Source: Centroberyx gerrardi
Taxonomy: Eukaryota; Chordata; Actinopteri; Beryciformes; Berycidae
Direction: 5' to 3'
Assembly (NCBI RefSeq): GCF_048128805.1
Contig: NC_135998.1
Span: forward strand, 15,351,656 to 15,415,655
DNA length: 64,000 bases
The translations under genes and the position numbers were made by a program. Positions 48,503-61,000 of the stretch are shown here, piece after piece. The number at the start of each line of letters is the position of its first letter. The stretch's first letter is position 1. A model generated the notes under the pieces. The model searched no databases and was not told the DNA's origin. It saw only the letters and a list, made by a program, of their open reading frames with translations.

Positions 48503-50717
48503 CTAAAGTCCGCAGATAAAGCTTCCCAGCAGAGTTATTTGAAACAGAAGTACTGACAAAGCTGACCTGAGGGGATGACCAGCTGTTCCCGTGAGGAGTT
48601 TGGCGTCTTTGGAAGCGTAGACGACCCGACTGAAGGTGGGGTGGATGTGTCGGAAGTTGTCGTTCAGAGGTTGCACCTCCTCTGCACCCTCCTCTGTGGA
48701 GTATATTTCTGAGGCAAACTGCTCCAGCTGAGAGGGAAATAAAAAAAAAAGTCATGCTCTTACACCACACATGAAACCACCACAGATCATTTTTTCATAG
48801 TATTGCGCAAACATATGATATGAAATTAGTCAATATAACCGTTTTTTTCCCTTTTACTTCTGATAAGGTCGGTGCTATTGAGTTGGTATAGAGTTAAAAA
48901 CCTACTTGTGACCATGAGATGTAGATGGGCACTTCATACAGAGTCCACACGACCACTTGAGAGCAGGGAGGAGTGGTGAGGCTGCCATGATAACGGTAAT
49001 ACTGGCTCATGTTGCGCTCAGACAAAAGTCCAATCAGCGGGAAGGGCTTGACTGAAGTTGTTTGGCCTTGAGGAAGGATGCAAAGCCGTGATGAGAACAC
49101 AGTGCTACAGGCAACATAGAGCAGGAGGCAGGATTGATTATTTAGTGTTTCTTCCAACCTTTGTAAGCAACAGAGGAAAGTTTTTGTGTTATGTGTCCAA
49201 AGTGTACATTGTCTGCATAAACAACCTGCAAGAAATATGGAAGGGCAAAATCAGGAGAGATTTGAATGAATATGCTACAAATGCCTGAGAATAAACCAAT
49301 GAATTTTGGACAAATTGATTTAAAACTTGCATCAATGAAGAATCCAAGAACAGCGAGGCCTGTTGGGTCGTTCAAGGCGGCTGACAGGTTGGGATGGATG
49401 GACTTCATGTTGACTATGTGCATCTGGAAGTAAAAAGCACAGGGACTTTAAAAGGCCAGCGTTTCGGTGTTTTTGTCCATTGATCGCGAGCAGCTTTGAT
49501 AGAGACAGTGTAGAGCTGTCTACTGACCAAACTGTACCTCCATTGGATATCTGTGTCTGTCCACTGTGTGCTCCGAGCCGTTGGTGGACGGGCTTCCCCA
49601 GTGGAAATGCAGCTGGATGGTTTGGTACACACCTGGGAGGCCTCCGCCGCTCACTGACATGCCTCCGCCAACCTGCAGAACAACTATGCACACACACACA
49701 CACACAAAAAGCACAATCAACCGTGTTCTATGGCAGTGATTCTCAACCTTTTTCATATCAAGGACCCCTAGTTTAGTCCACATTAGGGCCACGGAACCCC
49801 TTTTTGATGAGATTTTGTCTCTCGGACCCAAATCTGAGAATAACTTCTAGTAAATGAAATGCTGAAGTTTAACAATTCATCAATTTGCTGGGGACCCCCT
49901 GGAACTCCCTCAAGGACCCCTGGTAGTCCCCGGACCCCATGTTGAGAACCACTGTTCTATGGGATATAAAAAGCACTGTGATGCTACAGTATGTGCAGGA
50001 CGCTCACCAGAGTGCCCGTTGTTGGTCAGCGTCCAGTGGCCTTTCTGGGTGGTGTTGAAGCCCTCCAGATGTAAAGACCCCAGTGATTCATTTCTGGTCA
50101 TCTGATAGTCCAGATTGATTGGAGAGTGATGCTCTTCAAGCAGCGGGTGACATGATGGGAAGGTGTCTCCCCATGAGTAAGGATCTGATGGAGACAACAT
50201 GAACCACATTGTTGTCATGAGACTGGAGGATTATCCAGTTAAGTTAGTTTATCAGTTACAGTAACAACAATGCTGCCAGCAAAATTAGATCATATCATAA
50301 CATTGCTATTTGTCCTTTAAGATAATCAAAATAATAATATTTGCACATAGGAACAGGGGAAGTGAGTGCCCATTTGAAACCATGCTCATTTGAAAAATAG
50401 GATTTGAATAATATCTGTTGGTGTCAGGCAGTTGTTTGAAACTTAGTGAGTAGTTCATAGCTTAGCACTTACCACAATGGTGCTCATTGTAACAGAAATC
50501 TTCTGAAATATAAAACATAACAGAATTGTGTCAAATTTTATTATTGCTTTTTTCCTCTAAGTGAAGCTTGAATCCACCTGTTGTAACAAAAATGACTGGA
50601 TCAAAACAGTTTTTTGCCCTGTGATACTCAAGCAAGATCCTTACCTGACTCAGAGTAGGGAATGACAAACATCAGGATAGTAGCAGTCAAAATCATCTTA
50701 GGACCCCACAGCCTCAT
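48503..50717 (-). CDS. ca15: GPI-anchored carbonic anhydrase (CA15/CA4 group)
   Basis: Secreted-side alpha carbonic anhydrase, interconverting CO2 and bicarbonate at the outer membrane face. Minus-strand exons: 50717-50645 (ATG 50717), 50502-50473, 50184-50008, 49683-49538, 49423-49327, 49212-49159, 49066-48906, 48727-48503. They total 963 bases, or 320 residues, with all phases consistent. Features: signal peptide ([19 protein letters not shown]), a cysteine pair FCYNEHHC, proton-shuttle context NNGHS (His92), zinc ligands in QLHFHW (His119, His121) and MEMHIVN (His144), Thr223 in SLTTPPCSQ, and a hydrophobic C-terminus ([15 protein letters not shown]) typical of GPI attachment. All catalytic residues are present, so the enzyme should be active. 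Linkage to dgcr2, as in mouse Car15, favours ca15. ca4 is the alternative. Intron 3 (50007-49684) holds an intact hAT MITE. Confidence 0.93.
49734..49954. mobile_element. hAT-family MITE with perfect 8-base target duplication
   Basis: The element starts CAGTGATTCTCAACC and ends GTTGAGAACCACTG, terminal inverted repeats of the hAT (Charlie-like) kind. It is flanked on both sides by the identical 8-base sequence TTCTATGG (49726-49733 and 49955-49962). The 221-base body has no coding capacity (text such as AAGGACCCCT recurs). The perfect duplication suggests a fairly recent insertion into a ca15 intron. Confidence 0.88.
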
Positions 50718-53700
50718 GAATCCAGGAGCGTCTTACTAGCTGAGGTAGACTAAATATCTGTGCAAAATGCCCGGCTTAAATAGGAATGGAGGTGAATGCG
50801 TGAGTTTTTTTCTGGTCTGATCAGTGAACTGTGTCATTGCCAGTCTAGTGGTCTTTTCTGTTGAACAGGCTCATTGATGCAAGGACAGCTTGACACCCCC
50901 CCCTCCCCCCTCCCAGCCACAGATGCCCAATGACCAGTGATAGTGCCCATTCATCTCATGGGAAAGTGAGAGTGTGTGTAAGACACTGAATTAGAAGGTA
51001 ATGTAATATATTGCTTATTGTGCAGTGGCTATAAAAGAAAATCACCATAATTGACTTTCTGCACATTTTCTTGGGCAACGAAATTAGTTCAAAATACATT
51101 TATTTAGGATTTCTGGTCTGGAATCCATTCAAACAACTCTTTTGTCAAGGTGGAATGAAAGAGAAATTTATGTGAAAGTATAAAATTCTAATAATAGAAA
51201 AAGTAAAAGAAAATGATTCCCCTCCCATCATATGTGAAAGTACAGAGTGTGCACCTTTAAGTAGTTCTTCCCATTCGTTTTCATTGACTAGCACAGTGAA
51301 ATTACAGAGGGGAAAGTGCACTGAAAATGCATCGTCTGTACTCTCACATAAATGGATGGGATGAGTGTAATTTATATTTCTTTTGAAACGACATGGACTT
51401 ACAACATACAACATAAAGAAAGGTCACACTGAACTCCAGAATTCACCATACGCCCTCGAATCTCAAAATGTACTGAAGACTTCCTCACAAATATATATAT
51501 TTAAAATGTCTGACTAGAACCTATAGATGTTGTATAAATAATATGAAATGTTGAACATATTTTCGATTACGCCAATTTAACTGAAGTGAGTAAAGAGGTG
51601 AACGGTTTGCAAGATAGATTTTTCTATTATTTAAATTTTGTACTTTCACATACATTTATTAATTTTCATTTTAACAGAAGGGTACTTTTCAAAGAATTTG
51701 ACCAACAAATAGATATTGAACTAAGTTCATAGCACAAGACATTGTGTCCAGGGTGGTGAATCTGTTTCACAGCTACTGTGTATTCTCAACCTGAAACATG
51801 AAAAGCCCTGGTTTCTCTCTCACTTACAGCCATCTCTGCACCAGGTAACCAGAATAAGTGGAAAGTGTTGCATGTCCCCATTCTCAATAACGCTCCATTA
51901 AACTACAAACTGAATGGTCAGTCTTCACTCCAAACTGCCACTGAATAACTACTAGCCTACATGGCATTAGTGTTACTTCTCTCCAATCCAGGATTGAGTT
52001 CTGTGATTCTGTCGCTACATGGTCCGTGTGAACAAAGCCCCTTTATTTAGCAACAATGGTTTCCAATAGGGTATCACTATCTGCTGGAGTCACTGCCTTA
52101 TGAGTCATTGTGAGGTGTATCCGCTTGCTATAAATAATTTCAGTCTTTTGATTGCCATGGATAGGATTTATCCAACAACTTCCAGGACTCTCCATGTCTT
52201 TCTCTCGCAGACACACACATATCTCGGTGCTGGGGATTTCCCACATCTCACCTTAATCCTCTTGACATTTGGTCTTTGCAGGCTGAGGAAATTCCTTGAC
52301 AAGTCAAAGAACTCACAGAGCCACTAAATGCCATGATTGATGAGGCACATAGGGTTCAACATAAAGCTCCCACAAAAGATCATTATGATGCTGTGTGTTC
52401 AATCCCCACTGACGCAGCAGTTGTCCTTCATGGTGCAATTTATTTGGCATTTGATTAGATGTACATCTACCTCAGAAAAATACAAGCCCCCCTGCAAATG
52501 AAGCATTTTACAATTTAAAAGCTATGAAATAAAAGACAATGAGATGTAGCGTTTGTTGTATTATACATAAAACATTTCAAATCCAATAAAATTAGTTCTC
52601 ACACCACCATAGTCTATCACAAAAACTACAGTGTAAATGCAGCTGTTTGGGTTGTGGGCAGGTTTTCAATGCATACGGAGATATGAAACTATAGGCAAGT
52701 ATCTCAGAGCTACGCCTGAACCTAGATGACAAACTGTTTTTGCTAAAAATGTTTCCATTTAAAAAAATCTCTCAGCATGCCCAAAGATAAAAACATGCAC
52801 CGTAGGTCCAAAACCAGGTTGAAAAATAAAACTAAACAAACTTGATCCAAAAATACAATCCAAACCAGTACACCATCTCCTGTACACACATGCACACATT
52901 ACTTTTTCACAATTTATGAAAACATGATTTTGTTGGATAATCCACTGTGGATTGTCAATGCCAAAAAAATAAAATAAAATAAAATAAAACAAGCCTGAAG
53001 ACCAGCACGAGAACATAAAAAAGTAATGCTACATACATACATTCAAACATGGGACACACACAGTCGCGTACACACTCATTCAGACAGACAGATACACACA
53101 CGGCTGCTTTTCTCAAGGCAGATCGTAAGCAGTTTCAATGCTGGTGGTGATATATTGTGGATTCCCACCTAGGCGATGCGAGCCCTGCGTCAACGTGGGT
53201 CCTGACTACAGAGGGCCAGTATACATTTGGCTGGAGGTCGACCCCCCCTCTGAGGAGCCTTTGTGCTTTGCTTTCACAGGCCAGGCAACAAAACCTGACG
53301 AAAAAAAAAAAAACACACTCCACAGGTGAACAAGCATGACTGCAAAGCTTAACCGGCTCGTAAAAATTCATCTGAAATCCTCGTTCCGCCTGCTGAGTGA
53401 ATCAAACGATTGTCATACTGGGGTCTAATTAGCTCCAAATATATAGTTTACATTTTTCCTTGTTATATTTCTTACAGTTTCTTCTTTCGAAATGATAACT
53501 CATTCCCATTAACAAACAAGGAAGGTAACAGACCCATCAACACCAAACAGAAAAGGTACACAGCTAAATCAGGTACAATAGTCAGTATAGTTACATCCGA
53601 AGCGTTTGAAATAACTGACGTACCGCATGGAGAATCACACACACACAACGCGTCATGGATCCAGGGGCAGCATCCAAACACGACAACTGACACATTTCTT

Positions 53701-55093
53701 CTCATTTTCAGTTACAGCTGTAAAGTAGGTTCAATTTGTTCAGCAATATGAGTAAAGGCAAATGGACCAAAAAAAAAAAAAAAAAGCTTATGGTAATCAA
53801 GGGATGAGCGTGCAAAATATTGATCACGGTTCAGTTAGCAAATACACAACTACCCCGCGAAGAGTTTGCTATATAAAGTAACAACAATGGGACTACCTGC
53901 ATGTTACTGATTAAATGACTTCATGAGTGGAACAGTTATTTTGAATAAATCGGTTAATTCAAATTTCATGGCGGGATATAATCCCTAATCTAAGATACAC
54001 ACTTGAAATTAAGCCTCATCCGTTTCACTCGCTGATCGATGGGGAGATCGCAGACTCCGTTCATATCCCACAAGAAAACAATCAACATCACAGCCTGCTG
54101 TCACATTACCTAACTCAAATATGTAGTACTACAAAAAATTCATGGTTTGTTTCTTTTTTCACTTCATCGACATTCTTTGATACATAATGCTATGTTTCAG
54201 CATTACCTAATAAAAAGGAATACTGTAGAGAAGTAAGCCGGAACGAACACTAACCGTACCTTATTGCAAGGTTAACAAACCTCTTGCTGCAACTCTCAAA
54301 ACTACAAAACATTTTTTTTTTTTACTGCAAATATGTACTATAAACCTGGAAGACAGCTTGATGCATCGGACTAATAAGAAAGTGAAGGGAGAATGCGTTT
54401 TTTATTCAGTGAGTAGAAATCGAGATCTGGGACACATTGCAACAGGCAGGGCTGATGAGCACATGATATTTCTAGCCTGGAAAACTGAAGAGTTCAATAT
54501 ATTTGTCCATTTCAACAATGGTACGATGCAAACTGAAAGCACAAGGAACAAAAGCTGGCCTGACTGTCCCTCTTTCATCATTCGCCTCGTGTTGGATTCT
54601 GACAGACAAGTACGACAAATTCAACAGGCGCAGACCTGAGGGGGTATTTACATCAGGACGTCCCGACCGTGAGGCTCAGACGTGTCAAAAAGCTTTGCTC
54701 AGTGGACACTAAAAGCAAAAGGGCAGCCTTCTCAGCCTGTTTGTAGTGTTAGTCTTCTCTGTACAGAAATAGTCTCCTCTCAGATGCCAGTGTCTCCTCT
54801 ACCAGTTGGCGGGGGAAAATAACAAAAAAACAGTCTGTCCCACTACTGCGGTCTCCAAAGCCCAACTGGAGAAGAGGGTGTGTCTTCAGAGAGAGGAATC
54901 CTCCTTTCCACCGTAACACCTCGAGGAGAAGGCCGCTCCGTCTTCCGATATGGTCTGTACAAACTTCCCCTAAAACATCAGACCCGTCTGCTGCATCGTC
55001 TCCCAGAGCAAATAGATGGAGCAGCCTGCACCCATGACCTCCCTTAACCAGCAGGTGTGTCCCGGTGCAGCTCCGTCCTGTCTGTCCGCAGTC
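50718..55093 (-). other. dgcr2 3' UTR and dgcr2-ca15 spacer
   Basis: Both flanking genes are on the minus strand, so this is dgcr2 3' UTR followed by the ca15 promoter side. Minus-strand AATAAA candidates (TTTATT on plus) lie at 54401-54406, 52439-52444, 52042-52047 and 51099-51104, so the UTR end is undetermined. C-rich tract at 50897-50914; AAAAT tandem repeat at 52967-52989; poly-A at 53768-53785. Open frames on the plus strand here (for example 54358-54639, 93 codons) look like chance. Confidence 0.45.
52967..52989. repeat. (AAAAT)n short tandem repeat
   Basis: About four and a half AAAAT units in the dgcr2-ca15 spacer. Confidence 0.85.
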
Positions 55094-58000
55094 CTATACC
55101 ACAGTGCTGAGGGAGGAGCCGCTGCTGCACTCTGCGGGCATGGAGTCGGGGGCGTGGCCGTCCGTGGGAGTGTCGGGCCCCACCAGGAGGGTGCTGCTGT
55201 CTATGGAGTCCTCCCTCTCCTGGGACGACGGCGCCGAGTCTGGCACGGGACCAGAGGCGTCGGGGATGTCTGCCTGGAGCCCGTCCACCATAGCGCTCAT
55301 CTGCCTCGGCACCATGGAAACCCCGTTATGCCCTGAAAGGAGCGACAAAGGAAGACAAGCACTTAACACCCTCTCCAAGGAGCACGTCTTCTGCACACGA
55401 CGAGATGCGTAAATAATAGCACTTTCTGAGAGACTATAGAGTTTGCCTACCGAGGTCCACGTAGAGGAGGCTGTCTGGGTCGATGGAGGCTTCGTACGGA
55501 GGAGGGGGGTCGTCCGGGTGTTGGATGTCGGGGTATTTATAGGCGGCGTACGGCGGAGGAGGCTCTTGGAAATGGAAAGCACCGCCCTCTCCATCGTCAG
55601 ACAGGTGCAGAGGAGTGAGGCCGGTGCCAAAAGCATCCGGGCCGTAGTCAAAGCCCGGGACTCGTCTTCCAAGGTTGAAGTGGTGCACTGAGCATCGGAA
55701 ACAGAGAGACACAAAACAGCGGATGAAGTGACATAGCTGTGCTGAGTGGCATTTACAACACACACACACACACACACAAAATGGTGCTTTGAAAATTTTT
55801 TAAAAGATGGAATTCGCGCTTTAATTGACTGTAGACAGAAACGTAAAAGTTTGCAAGAAGAGGATTTCATGTGACCCGGGCTGAGGCTTTGAGTTTATGG
55901 TGTGTGCCAGAGTAGGGGTTTCTGGCACAACTTCACCTACTTCCAAGGGGCATGGAGAAGGGAAAAAGGTCTAAAAAGGTCAAAACTCCAGCAACACTTG
56001 TAGTATATAGAACAACTTTATTGTTAGACCGTTTCGGCTTGTGGCCTTCATTCAGTTTATGGTGTGTGCCCATTCAGCCACCAGCAGCTCCAACAGTATA
56101 CTGCTCTGTAAAGGGAGAAGTCATTTTTAAGGAATTTGAGGAATTTCCATTTTTTAAGGGAGAGGTATTTTCCTCAGTAGCTGAAAGCTGAAGGGGATTC
56201 TGGATTGTTGACATTTCATTTAGCAAGCCCTGTGAAAGTCTCTCACTCTAGTATAAGCCAGTGAGGCTGGTATTAGCTAACTTGCCACTACAATCACCAA
56301 AATTAGCCGACTATTATACTCCCATCTGATTAACCCTACTTTAGTGAGGCAAATACATCATACAGTTAAATACATATGGATTACCTCCTGAGAGAAACAC
56401 CAGGTTTGAGCTCCAGCTTTGTCTAAAACATAAAATTTCCCTTGGGCGGCTGTTCATTTACCTGCGCTGCCCATTATATAACTTTATATGGGAAACCCTG
56501 CTGTCACTGTGCACAATGAGAAAGCCTCATTACATAACAAGGAACTCAGCAAAATTTTCTTTTATCATACAAATAATGGTCTGTATGTGTTTCCAATAGG
56601 CTAAATGCTCACAGTTTCCTCCAATGAGTGTTTCAATGCGTTCACGTCGCCGCTGACGGAGTCTGTGCACCATGAAGAGCAGCAGAGAGAGGATGAGGAA
56701 GGAGGAGATGCAGCTGACGATTAGTCTCATCCCACTGGCCATGGAGTCAAACAGACTGTTTCCATCTGGGAAAATGACACATAAAAAATATTAGGTGTTG
56801 CGTATCGCATTTAAAGACAATAAAGCTAGAGCATCGTCACTCAATAAGCAGATTTTAGTTCAGACCTGGATCCAAAACAGAATCATTTCTAGTCCCTGTG
56901 CACATGGAATCTTTTAATACATTTGGCTTCATTGTACTTTTTTTTTCTGCAGTACTACAAACTTCGACCGCTTTCTGCTTCACTGCTCAGCAGCTGACTC
57001 CTTTCTGTGGTCCACAGTTGGGGTTAGCAAGTTAATTTTGTCAGACCTGACCTGCCTGTGTCATGCACCTTGGTATGAGTAACGCACAGTAACAAAACAC
57101 TGGAATCAAATTTCCATGGTTCAATCACTGAAAATGCATTGTTCTTACATGGCGGTTTGACACAATCTGAGCACACGTTTGTCCAATATCATTATACATG
57201 ACATAATGCTTAATTTGTGCCAAAGTATGAGCAACTGCAACCAGCGCAAAATTTCAGTAGGAATGAACAGAAGATGTAAATTCTTCTTTAAAACAGACTA
57301 AAGTGTTTGATCCACAGGGTGATTCTATTTAACTGCATTTAAAAATCCTTTAAAATGATTACTTGAGTATCCCTTAACTAAGGTGCCAAATGTCCTTGAA
57401 CAATGGCTAAAGGAAATTCAACAACGGTTTGCCAGGACTTGTAGTAAATCAAATACTGTATATTTGTAAGGAGCTCCACCTTGTGGGACTCTCACTGTTA
57501 TTTCTGCTTTAAATTTCATTGAATGCCCCAGGAATAAATACTTAAGGTTTCGATACGTGGGCCAGCCGAACTTGGAGGCTGAAAGTTCTTGAACTCTTAT
57601 GAAATACGCCTGGTAAAAAGTGAAAATATTCTCTACTCCAGTGAAATATTGCTTGAAGCAGTGAGACGTGCGAGCAGCCGGCAGTACCTGGGTCTAGACA
57701 GGTGAACTTGCAGCACTCCTTGGGGTCCTTGCGGAAGTGCTGGCAGCCCTGCGGCCGCTCGCACAGCGCGGCCACACACATCTCAGGCTCACCATCATGA
57801 CACGTGCAGCTCAGACAGGGGTCATCCCCCTTAGGGGTGAAGTAGTAGCCCTCATTTACAACATTGTCTTTTATGTCCACGCATGTTTGTCCTGTTGGGG
57901 AGACGGAAGATCTCAGACAAAAACTAACACAATCTGTCATAAGAATGAAACTATATAAATAACTGCCATGTGATTTTTGATGGAAAGACAAAAGCACATA

Positions 58001-61000
58001 CTCCTCTTGCAGAGAAAAGGAAACTTCTTGTAGCAGTTCTCAGCGTGCCAGCTGTGCAGGCCGCGCTCATTCATGCTCTTGATCTGAAAGCGCTGCAGCT
58101 GGGCACAGAAGACATTGTCCTGGGTGGGAGACGCCTCGCCAAAATTGGTCAGGCCCTCTGGTGGTAGAAACACCTGCATCGACCCTGTGGAGAAACAAAA
58201 GAGGAACGTCTTGAAGCATTACAACGAATGCAGTTGGTGAAAGGATCAAGTATTGGTGGTTATATTAATCATTTAATGTCACAGGTCAGCAGTTAACTTT
58301 AGAGTCGCTACTGTTCGTTTTAAGTTTTTTTAAAGAATAGACAAAAACAAATGTTAAAATACCTTTATATGCCACCTCCCAGCGACCCTCCAGGGAGTGG
58401 TTCTGATTGGTGATCACATACTGGTAGCCCACCCAAAACCTAAAAAAGTAACATCATATTAGAAATCAATGCCTAATGCTGATACAACAAAATATGGTGC
58501 ATTGCTCTTTTGTTTAAGTTAAAAGTGTCACATGACTTATTTCAGGGTGCATACAGCAGTTCAAAGCCAAAATCAAGTACATATTAAGCATTTTCATGGT
58601 CAATTGCTCACATCTTTCAGGCCACTAGATGGCCTGCTACCAGTGACGGAGCACTATCACTAACCCTACCTCCTGTGTAAACATGCTGGTACACACATAA
58701 AGGGTCAAGAGGGGGAAGCAGAGGCCTAACAAATTAGAATAGCAGGCTGGCGACTGAAAGGTCAGCGGGTTGAACCCCCCCGACTCTAACATTGTACTAG
58801 CCAGCTCCCTCTTGTGTAATTGAAGTGTTCAAATGTAAAGCATGGCAGTGCTGAATTAGAGCGTGTATGCTTAGCCGATTATTTCCTATGTAAATAAAGG
58901 CCAAATAGAAAAGCAAAGAAAGGGGAGAGTGCAAAGAGTGGAGTACAGGGTGGAGAGAGAGAGAAGTGTGTGCAGCAGTGAGCTTTTCTCACAGAATAAT
59001 ATAACTATATAGGCACTCAAATAATAAATAAATAACCACAGGGAATAGTTACATCAGATCATATTAATTGGTAAATGTTTTTGGAAAGTCACCAGTAGTA
59101 ACATCAAGTCAAGCCCTCTCAGACAGGAAGTACATACAATTTAGAATACATGTGAAATATATTCCAGACAAAACACAGCACAGTTGACACTCACTTGCAC
59201 TGGTCTCTGCGCTCACAGACTTTATCGTCAAAGTCCACCTCGATCTTGAGTATGAACTGCAGCTCCTCATTGGTAACGAAGGTAGCCAGTGAGCCGTTGA
59301 CTTTCTGACAAGTGTCCACGGCCTGCCAGTAGTTCTCGTTCCTCAGGTACACTTTGTAGCAGCTGGCTGTCTTCTCGTAGTGGTGCCACCCACTGGGGCA
59401 CTTCTCTACAGGTGGGAGGAAGGTTCGCATTGTGATTCAAGTTCGGTATACAGTCATACTTTGAACAAAAGTAAGGGAACTCTTAACACTCTTTACACTC
59501 CCTACTCTTCATTCAACTAAAACTAACTATGGGAGAGAGTTATGTGAGATGCTTACTGTTAAAGCGCACAGGCTGGGCCACGCCGATGACATCTTCCACC
59601 TGGTCAAAACCGTTGCCGAAACGGAACCTCTCCTCCTTCACAGCTGTGAAAACAACATCACACAGGTTCAACAAAAGTGGACGTCTCCATTTTTTTAAAC
59701 ATTTGCTTGCATGTAAATTTATTAAGTTGATTTAAATCAAACAAAATAGTGTATTCGTTTTTTTTCCCAGTGCACATATTGGTTTATGCTGTAAAAGCAG
59801 TTAAATTCCTGTGATCTAATTAATATTCTACAGCTGTCAAATTGCACCCTGTGTCTATCAATTCCAACCTCAAAATGGTCACAGGCAGCAGCACCAGCAC
59901 CAGGTAAAATCATAAACCTCTTTTTTCATCTGTCTGATAGCCTAGCAGAATGAAGTAACCCTGCAGTTTGATGTGTAGTAGGATATTCTCAATGCTGCTT
60001 GCTTCTGCACCACCACTGGTAATTCCACTTTTCAAATTATACGTGTGTGTAGGCGGGTTTGTTAAAAACAAACAATCAAGTTCGATATGTCAAACAGCTC
60101 CAAGTTCAATATATGAAAGCTAAATATCCATTTATAGTCATTAAATGATTATTCATGCCCATCCCTAAAGCACAGATATATAGGCAAATTGTCATTCATT
60201 TTCAGGAGAGACTTCCCTAAACTCAGTAACGTACCATTAGACCTCAGTGTATGAGACTCAACAGTAAATGATCACAGATTGAAATTGACTAATGCTGGGT
60301 GAGTTCTCTCTCCCTTCTCATTTACTTTGTACACGGTTGACCACTGGCTCCGTGCTGACTGCAGTGTAATGAAATTAACCGTCACCAAAAATGTTTCTGC
60401 TGGTGTGGGGTGTGTTACTTATGACAATGTTTTGGATTAGACAAATGAAATTGGTTCACTTGTCAACTCATGTCATGATAACCATCTAAACATTAAAACA
60501 AAATCAAGGAAGTTGATAGATTTCAGGAAGAAGAAAGCAGAACCGAAGCCCGAGCAGTGCAGATTGTGTCCTCTGAGTGAGTATTTAGGAGTCCACAGTC
60601 AAATCTGGACTGGAAGGAGAACACCACTGGTTTTTATACACGACACAATCGAGGCTCTTCTTTCTCAGGAAACTGAGATCATTTGATGTCAAAATGAATC
60701 CTGTAAATATTCAACCTAAGTATTGTAGCTAGTGTTGTTTTATGCCATAGTGTGTTATGGAGGAGGCCTTACTAGAGATGACAAAAACAAAGTTGGCTCC
60801 ATCACTGGTGTAACACCAGACTCTCTGGAGGTTGAGACAGAAAGGAAGATAGAGGGAAACACACGCTATTTTGGACAATATGAATCACTTTTTATATAGT
60901 GTGTTCAAAGTGTTGTAAGTAGGGGGACGCTATGCTTATCTCACGATACGATTCGATACGCGATATGGGGTTCATGATTCCATACGACCACGATACGATT

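Noticed and set aside
54358-54639. 93-codon plus-strand frame antisense to the dgcr2 3' UTR
   Set aside because: No family resemblance and no supporting promoter or splice signals.
56010-56065. TTAGACCGTTTCGGCTTGTG with a nearby ACTTTATTGTTAG, resembling the 3' end of a Penelope-like or LINE element
   Set aside because: Only about 50 bases are suggestive; too short to assign to a family.
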